From contig NW_002061014.1 in assembly GCF_000150275.1 (NCBI RefSeq), positions 3,402 through 29,885 on the forward strand: DNA of 26,484 nt, read 5' to 3'. The notes below the pieces were generated by a model. That model was not told the origin of the DNA. It did not search any database and saw nothing but the letters and a program-made list of their open reading frames with translations. Position numbers and translations under genes: made by a program. This DNA comes from Trichoplax adhaerens (taxonomy: Eukaryota > Placozoa > Uniplacotomia > Trichoplacea > Trichoplacidae). Positions 20,266-26,484 of this stretch are shown here, piece after piece. How positions within the stretch are numbered: the stretch's first letter is position 1; every line of letters starts with the position of its first letter.

Positions 20266-20942
20266 TTACAGTTTTATTTTAATGCTAGACCTTATCGTGA
20301 TAGTAAAAAATGATTTAGCACCATGACATGCTTAAAAGCATAATCTTTATCTGGCATAGCGATTCTTATTAATTTTTAAATATAATTAATTTAAGACTTT
20401 CTAATTAAGATTGTAATAGATTCGCTGCACAAGTAAAGCAAAATTTTAAGTGAAATTATAATTGTGAAAACATCGTATTTTTAATTAAAAAAATTTATAA
20501 TTAGATAAAGATTTAATGATGAGTTAGACTTCCTATTGATTTTTAGGGTATTATTGCACCTTTTATACCATATTAGAGATTTGCAAACTATATTAGAGCA
20601 AGATTGAGTAAAAATGTAACGAATATTGTTACATTCTTATTATTATTATTTACCCAAGTCAAGTGCTTGCCTAAAATTTAATCAAAATAAAATTATTTTA
20701 AACAATGTAGAGCCACCACATAATCTAATTTTCTATTGAAAAGGGTAATTCCATAATTAATTATAGTACTTGATAATTACTGTACATTCCTGCCAATCGC
20801 TGTCTTGAAGCTAAAAATTAGTTTCAAATTGGAAAAAATTTATCAAATAAACTATTTAAAGCCGTTTTATTGCTTTCTTAAGCATAAATGTAATATTAAA
20901 TTAAATAATCTAAGGAGAAATGGGGAGTAAGGGTCGAACCAT

Positions 20943-20970
20943 CCCCATACCAAGTTACCCCCATACCAAG
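20943..20970. repeat. 16-bp tandem duplication
   Basis: CCCCATACCAAG occurs at 20943-20954 and again at 20959-20970. The paralogous site near 17262-17275 has a single GACCCATGCCAAAT, so the extra unit arose after duplication. Confidence 0.85.
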
Positions 20971-22557
20971 CTATTAGTAAGTAGAATTTTATCCTTTATA
21001 CATTATGATATCTAATTTGAGTTTACCCTAAGATAGCAATTGCTATAAACTACGTCTGTTGGCTAAAATAAAAACGGATTTTCTTACCGCTACCCTAAAA
21101 AATTTTCCAATAAATAATCATACCACGTCATATGATATTACTTAGACTGCAATTAGATTATAATACTATTACTGCAAAAAGAATTTTGCGCCAGATTTCA
21201 AATTATTATTGCTCGCATAGCGTATACTAATCAACTTAGATAGTCGTAATAATGATAAATAGATAATTATTATACTAGAAAATATTGAAGATAATTTAAT
21301 TTTACGTAAATTTTATGTTGCAGTACATCGTTTCGAAGCAGTATCAAAAATTATATTGGCAAATGTGATTTCTCTATAACATCGATTTTAAAGATCTATT
21401 ACTTTGCTATAAATGTCTGATTAACTTTTGAAAATATTGTTTTGCTACCAGTATATCATTACACCCATACATGGTTAAATACTGAACTTGTAAGACGTTA
21501 AAAATATAATTTTGGATGAATTCTTTACGATTTTTGCGTAAAGCGTGAAATCAATCAATCAATGACGTAGTTTGATAACTATAAAAATTAAGTCTGCTAA
21601 ACGATAGTGCCCCATAAAATACTGTAAAAGTACTCGGTAATAAAAATATTTAATACTGCATGTTACTATAAGGATTCTTTAATTCACTAGTAGATATTTG
21701 AATATCAAAAAGTAGGCTATAGTAGAGAAATGATATCGAATACAGCTGAAATCAATATCGAGAAATAATTAACGTCTTGAATTAACTATCAGTTACCTAA
21801 ATCATTGGGTATTGATATATTGAGGAGAATGCCAATAAATACGACTAGAATATCAAATGTGCAAACAATTCGATGTAGCTGTTTCTCTACTCATTAATAA
21901 CAGTGCAATGAAGGTTAATTTTTAGAATTCTCCTTCAAGATTTTTATTATTTTTTTTTAAATACGAGTTTAAACCCGCCGACTTCGATGGCGAAAATATT
22001 CATAATGTGTAGTGGTATTAAATTGGTCGTAGCAAAAATTGAACTATCGAATGTAGATAGTGTCGAATTATCAAAAGCGTGCAAAGTTTGAATATTCAAA
22101 TGCAGTAAATTAGTCATATAGTTATTTAACGGCACTACGTTGCCTAAATTATAGAGTTTAAGAAAGTATTGTTGCTAACAGTGTTTCAGTGTTATAGTAT
22201 AGGAAATGCTAAAATTTATTGTTCTTACAACTATAGGAATTAATATCCTATAGTAAGTCAATATTACTCTTGCTTTATTCGAAAAATGAAAGCTATGAAC
22301 ATTATTTTTAATGTGATACATTTATTAGCAAATATGGCTTTGTTATTACGTACGCAATTTAATTAAATAAGATTATTCTTTATAAATAAGTTGTATCTAA
22401 TTACATCTTTTAGGTATGTCTAGTATTCCTTTGTTAAGATAAATGGTTGTTAATGAGTCTATTTATTGGTTTAAATCACTTGATTGAGAGGGAAGAGTGA
22501 GTAGAGAGTTACTGAATAAAGCTGTTTTGTAGGTTATAGTAAAGTGTGTCTACTAGT

Positions 22558-22973
22558 TGTGAGCCTGTCGCGTTCAGCCCACGACAAGGAAACCTGGGTC
22601 TTTGAATCCGTACGAATACTTAGGCTACAACAGCCAAGTATGCCCCCAACGGGCTAAGTGTAGAATAGACTTAGGCTTTTAAAATAGTTTATTAAACCAA
22701 GGTAGTCTTGACATCCAAGACTACTCTAACTACAAGCGTACACTACACGGTCAATCGCCGACTCTACAGCTAATGAGAACACCGGGCTTTATATACGCTA
22801 GCTCGGTTGCACTCGGTGCACAGCTTAGATAAATAACTCTAAAAACATATAGCTTATATATAGCCGACTATCTATATGGTTTAGTATGTAAACGTTATTA
22901 ATTAATAAAATCTTGATTACTAATTACTAAAATTAACGCTACAATTAATTGACGGAATCTGTACTCCATCACA
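22558..22973 (-). mobile_element. LTR (solo or truncated element), 416 bp
   Basis: Read on the minus strand it starts TGTGATGGAG at 22973 and ends GGCTCACA at 22558, with 5-bp inverted ends TGTGA/TCACA. A TATA box (TATATAAAG, 22795-22787) is followed by a perfect 9-bp hairpin (22724-22702) and AATAAA (22693-22688), then about 130 bp of U5. It is clearly GC-richer than its surroundings. The flanking bases CTAGT and GAGCC do not match, so either the target duplication decayed or the element is rearranged. GC-richer sequence on the right (22974-23125) could be leftover internal or 3' UTR sequence, in which case this is a 3' LTR. Confidence 0.78.
22702..22724. repeat. Perfect 9-bp hairpin before the LTR poly(A) signal
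   Basis: GTAGTCTTG and CAAGACTAC flank a 5-base loop. In the LTR transcript (minus strand) it lies just upstream of AATAAA at 22693-22688, a position where a structure could affect 3' end formation. Confidence 0.85.
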
Positions 22974-23236
22974 GAGCCTTTTAGAAGGGTAGTTCTTAGG
23001 CGTTATAGGAGCAGTACTATATACTTACTAGATCTTTCGGTAGATTAGGGTAGTAACCTGTAGAAGTAACTCAAGGTGTTTTACGTTAGACTAGTAAACT
23101 TGTCAGGAAGTAGTCCGTGGCAAATTATAATATTTAAAATTTATCTCGACTGTACCGAATTCATAATCACTATAAATGCAAATTTCCATATTGGTTAAAT
23201 TGAATAATTCATGATCCACACTAAAATATCACGTTA

Positions 23237-23409
23237 ATGTTTTCCTTTTATATCGAATAGCAATGTGCTAGTGCATGACTGATATTTAATATTTTAATAT
23301 TTTACCATGCTGAATTATTAACACTATGTTTTCTTTTATGTCGAATAGCAATGAGCTGGTGCATGACTGATATTTAATATTTAATGTTCTAGTCTGCTAA
23401 ATTATTAAC
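23237..23409. repeat. Tandem duplication, two units of about 87 bp
   Basis: Two adjacent units, 23237-23324 and 23325-23409, share TCGAATAGCAATG, then GTGCATGACTGATATTTAAT, and end with AAATTATTAAC or GAATTATTAAC. High identity suggests a fairly recent local duplication. Confidence 0.85.
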
Positions 23410-23559
23410 CATCTCTACATACTCAGATAACTTCCATATTTGTTAAATCTGCTAATGTACAATGTAAAATAATAACTCTATAACAATTTAATTTGATATT
23501 AAGTAGTGATATGCCAGTATAGGTATTGATTTCCGTGATGTAGGCTCAATAATGTATGT

Positions 23560-25012
23560 CTCGATGTTCATTAGCTTTTACGAATTCTTGATCCTTGACA
23601 ATAATAATATAATATTTATATTAAATAGTCATGTAATAGATTGATATAGCACACCAGATAATTCAGCTCTTATGCAGATAGTAATGCTGGCTAAGCACGA
23701 TAACCAATTCCCGCTACTGACCGAAACTAACTTATTTATATAAGCACTTTCGCCACAAATGCATAAACTTTTCCATAATATTCCGATCAAATTTTAATAG
23801 GAGGAATGGGTTGATGATAAATATAGATAGAGTCGTTGCTAAAGCAAAATATAGTAAAACATACAGAACATTACTTTCTAACGAGATTTGATGGGCTGTC
23901 TTTCGAGTTACAGCACTGCCAATTAGGCCAGCAAAATATGGCCAAGCGATGAACACAGTCGAAAATGTTATGCTCATTAAAACTTTAGTAAATCGTTTTT
24001 TTTGTAAGATTTCCGCTTCTACTCGATTGGATGCCATATAACCCGGTCTGACACGATTCTTATGAATCGTAGCTAATTTGATATAAATGATCATTATAAT
24101 TGAAACTGGAATGATGTACACGACAAAAGTGAATATAAATTGCCATACTGCTACAGCATATGTCACTTTTGAAAAATCGCATGAAGTCGTCGAATTAGCA
24201 TGAGAAGAAATAAATACGAAAACAGGAGATGATATCGATATCGATACTATAAACAGAAATACTTCACACGAGATAAGAAATCGCATTTTATACTTTCGAT
24301 AAAACGGTGATAACGGTCTCGCTATAATGAAATAACGATGAATACTAATTAATGATAAATTCATGATAGAGATCCCAAATGATATCAGCATAAAAAATAA
24401 AACTAATTTACATAGTATAGTGCCTAAAAGATAACTTACATTACCGATTGCTATAAAAGAATAGCCAATAAAGCCTGAAGTAGACGAAAGAACATCGGAT
24501 AGTACTGAAACGAGTATTAACCGATACGTGGAGTTTTTAAAATACTTGTCTGCTAGTAAAAGATAGGCCATAGATATATTAAGAATTAGACCTAGAAAGG
24601 AGGCTGGAATACCACATATGGCGACATAGCGGTGTATTTGTAAGTTGGATGGAGGAGTGACAGTAATGTTTGTGTTCATGTTTCAAGTTATAAATAGTTA
24701 AGAAATACTCACTCGATGAAGTTTTTAACCGAATACCGTCAATGGCTTGAAGCTTTAGCACTGTATTATATTATATTTCAATTTTTGACCTTAATGTGAT
24801 CGTAAATAGGTTTAATATTATGATTTGCTTAAAAACTTAATCTTTATCCAACATACCGGTTCGTCCAATTTCAACTACGCTTAATTTAAAGTTCTTTAAT
24901 AAAGCTCTTGATTAATTTTGAGGTCGAAAAGAGCGAATTCTAAATCAAGGTATATCACATCACGATATTGGTTTAATATCTGTTATAATCTTATTTAAAA
25001 TAAGTTACGTTC
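23560..25012. repeat. Array duplication unit containing the receptor at 23732
   Basis: The 3' flank (GTAATAGATTGATATAGCA at about 23632) matches 18900-18925. The 5' flank matches 15864 onwards and 19805 onwards (ACTGTATTATA, ATTTGCTTAAAAAC, TTTATCCAACATACCGGTTC), but without the 82-bp minisatellite. It is cut off by the LTR fragment beginning at 25013. Confidence 0.85.
23732..24679 (-). CDS. Rhodopsin-like (class A) GPCR, intact, HRY variant
   Basis: A 315-residue, single-exon seven-transmembrane receptor. Seen directly: sequon at N4 (NIT) in the short outer N-terminus, GLILN in TM1 (N34), SD in TM2 (D62), C90 and C167 for the loop disulfide, HRY (H114-R115-Y116) in place of DRY, IIPVS in TM5 (P191) with Y199, KKRFTK before TM6, AWP (W246-P247) in place of CWxP, NPFLLLKFD (N290-P291) in TM7, and a tail ending CLYK. 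It is the closest match to the pseudogene at 19009. The start has A at -3. A family-A LTR on the same strand lies 330-820 bp upstream, with its TATA box about 490 bp before the ATG, so it could supply a promoter. A 60-codon ORF at 24579-24761 on the same strand is another frame and not a gene. Ligand unknown. Confidence 0.92.
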   Translation of the reverse strand: MNTNITVTPPSNLQIHRYVAICGIPASFLGLILNISMAYLLLADKYFKNSTYRLILVSVLSDVLSSTSGFIGYSFIAIGNVSYLLGTILCKLVLFFMLISFGISIMNLSLISIHRYFIIARPLSPFYRKYKMRFLISCEVFLFIVSISISSPVFVFISSHANSTTSCDFSKVTYAVAVWQFIFTFVVYIIPVSIIMIIYIKLATIHKNRVRPGYMASNRVEAEILQKKRFTKVLMSITFSTVFIAWPYFAGLIGSAVTRKTAHQISLESNVLYVLLYFALATTLSIFIINPFLLLKFDRNIMEKFMHLWRKCLYK

Positions 25013-25500
25013 TGTGATATATACCGATCACGAAATTCCAAATTTTAGAAAAATAATGGCTTTATTGAATCTTATACAAAGATTAACAACATACAGCTCT
25101 ACTCTAGCCGAATACTACTTCTCAAGACTTCTAGAACGAACTAACTGAATAATCTAAAGTTGCATGCTTTTATACTTTCCGTAGCATTCACAGCTACTAT
25201 CCGCATGGCAATCTTTTACCTTATTTTACACATAGTTAAATTATTCTTAGTAACACTATTCTACTGCGGACCATCATTAATCCAATATGGATACGACTAC
25301 AGTACTTACGTAGACATCATTCACACCAGCCAAAGTACAATGAATTAACCATATCCTAATATATGATTTATAGTTATATTTTTACCTATAACCTTATTAG
25401 TAACTCAACACCTTACTGTATGTAGCCATCTGTACTCTAGCATAGAGTCTCTACCACTACAGTCAATAGTTATAGCTACCAAATATCTCTTAATAACTGC
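25013..25500 (-). mobile_element. Family-A LTR, truncated at its U3 end
   Basis: It aligns with 242-740 of the complete copy: both start TGTGATA on the plus side and share CAGCTCTACTCTAGCC, CTAACTGAATAATCTAAAGT (one mismatch) and CAACACCTTACT. On the minus strand TATAAAAG (25174-25167) is followed by AATAAA (25066-25061). Similarity ends near 25500, before the outer U3 tip, so about 70-100 bp are missing and no target duplication can be seen. A 62-codon plus-strand ORF (25160-25348) in it is not conserved in the other copy and is not a gene. Confidence 0.82.
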
Positions 25501-26439
25501 TGTTTTATCCTGTATAGCTTTATGAAAAATTTATAACAACTATATCGGAATAAGAAAGATAGAAAGGCAAGAAAAATGAAATCGCATTTTTATTCTATAC
25601 GTACAAAATATACAAGTCAATTATCTGTTTGATAATGTGATTTAATGAAATGTGATTGTCTATGACAGAGTCGCTGTATAGGTCTATTTCTACGGGACCT
25701 AACTATAATTATCAATTATAAATAGCTACATTTCTTTCCATTGACATCTTGAAAAGAAAAATCAGCTTTAACTTGTATGTATACACAAAAACAATTAAAC
25801 CAGATCTTTTGTTCGATTTTATTTAGTACTTTTAGTATCTAACGCAATATTATACGATTGAATACCTAAAGAGCAAAGGGCTGCAGTGATCTGTATCATG
25901 CTAGCCACAAAAAACTTTACACTTATTACATTATTTGAATAAAATTTTTGTGTTATATGAAGATGAAAGTTTCTGTTTCTTATGTTCAAGTCCCCGTTTT
26001 TAATATTCGTTATGACACAACATGAATTCTTCCGCTATATGTACGCTCTGTGAAAATTTAAGAATAAATATTTCGATAACTTGCTATGACATGGCTTAGC
26101 GCTAGACTGGCTTTCATATAATTATTGATGGAGTGGCATGTGCTAAGTAACTTCGAAAAGTAATACTGGTCCATAGATATTACTAATAATATATACAGGA
26201 TGTATATAGTAACAACCAAATTTGTAGATGCTAATCTACGATGCTTTGCTGAAAGTAGGGCAGAGATACCTCAATTTACATTTAATTCATATTTTATTAG
26301 GATTGCGAACTTATGTAGTAAAGAAAGCATAATAAATTTAATTTTCTATTTAATATACATTTTAATTTGCTGCTTTGATTTCTATAGGCTATTTAATTTC
26401 GAGAAATATCATTCCTGCTATAGTTATATCACAATGTAA
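25501..26439. other. AT-rich spacer, no gene supported
   Basis: It lies between the truncated LTR and the start of the next array unit. A 79-codon plus-strand ORF (26200-26439) has no recognisable domain and ends where receptor flank similarity begins. A GTTCAAGTCC tRNA B-box-like word at 25985 has no A box at a proper distance. Confidence 0.5.
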
Positions 26440-26484
26440 CAGCACGATCAATAACCAATTCTGGCTACAGTCAGGAACCACCTA
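26440..26484. repeat. Start of a further array unit (3' flank of an off-window receptor)
   Basis: GCACGATCAATAACCAATTC, then TGGCTACAGTCAGGAAC, match the sequence just past the stop codons of the receptors at 19009 (ACACGATGGATAGCCAATTC...) and 23732 (GCACGATAACCAATTC...). In those, the stop codon follows 5-10 bp later. Here the window ends CTA, which is TAG on the minus strand, so the next receptor's stop is probably at or within a few bases of the right edge. Confidence 0.7.

Larger units (their letters stand above)
18790..22135. repeat. Array duplication unit containing the receptor pseudogene at 19009
   Basis: This is the counterpart of 14740-18600. It holds a 3' flank (matched by 23560-23731), a broken receptor and 2.3 kb of 5' flank. 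The distal part, 21670-22115, matches 17990-18590, including the TAGTGTCGAATTATCAAAAGC stretch. No gene other than the pseudogene is seen; ORFs of about 60 codons at 20073-20255 and 21947-22135 fall in duplicated flank without frame conservation. Confidence 0.85.
22136..23559. other. Inter-unit spacer enlarged by LTR and repeats
   Basis: The matching junction between the units at 18600-18790 is only about 190 bp, whereas this one is 1.4 kb. It includes the LTR at 22558-22973 and a tandem duplication at 23237-23409. Adjacent to the LTR, 22974-23125 is GC-richer and might be internal sequence of the same element. No gene is seen. Confidence 0.5.

Noticed and set aside
20920-20990. Possible minus-strand tRNA-like A and B boxes (TAGCTTGG and GGTTCGACC)
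   Set aside because: The spacing is filled by a 16-bp tandem duplication, no cloverleaf could be formed, and the paralogous site lacks the boxes.
25160-25348. 62-codon ORF inside the truncated LTR
   Set aside because: The matching LTR copy at 242-809 does not keep the frame.
26200-26439. 79-codon plus-strand ORF
   Set aside because: No recognisable motif, and its end runs into receptor flank sequence on the other strand.

Overview
The window looks like nuclear DNA of an AT-rich animal. There are no closely packed bacterial-style genes, no ribosome-binding sites and no operons. What can be recognised is metazoan: single-exon seven-transmembrane receptors of the rhodopsin-like (class A) family, lying in large AT-rich spacers with solo LTRs and minisatellites. 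Arrays of intronless, divergent class A receptors in an AT-rich genome fit an early-branching animal such as a placozoan. That is a guess from general features, not from a marker gene.

The backbone is a tandem array of five receptor copies, all on the minus strand. Three are intact: 4409-5362, 14916-15863 and 23732-24679. Two are dead: 10170-11103 has a 4-bp duplication frameshift and two nonsense codons; 19009-19804 has an internal deletion of about 154 bp between short direct repeats, a further frameshift, two stops and lost motifs. The array continues off both ends. Bases 1-1640 duplicate the 5' flank of the first receptor, so another start codon should lie about 140 bp left of base 1. The last 45 bases match the 3' flanks of the receptors at 19009 and 23732, so another stop codon should lie at or just beyond the right edge.

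Large blocks of the spacers were duplicated with the genes (1-1640 with 5500-6427; 14740-18600 with 18790-22135 and 23560-25012). Because paralogous blocks can be aligned by eye, later insertions stand out against empty sites. These include a 568-bp solo LTR (242-809), a 119-bp element with a perfect 5-bp target duplication (1347-1465), and a 371-bp solo LTR with a perfect CCATG target duplication (16741-17111). Further LTR pieces lie at 6428-6529, 22558-22973 and 25013-25500, with a weaker candidate at 8881-9240. No retroelement coding sequence is visible.

The other content is several local tandem repeats (9408-9985, 11392-11763, 16007-16165, 20030-20265, 23237-23409) and one possible small membrane-protein gene (12622-12858, minus). 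Much of the rest is AT-rich spacer in which I see no gene. The receptors would act as cell-surface sensors. Their ligands cannot be told from sequence, and several signature positions (DRY, CWxP, NPxxY) are altered in a shared way.
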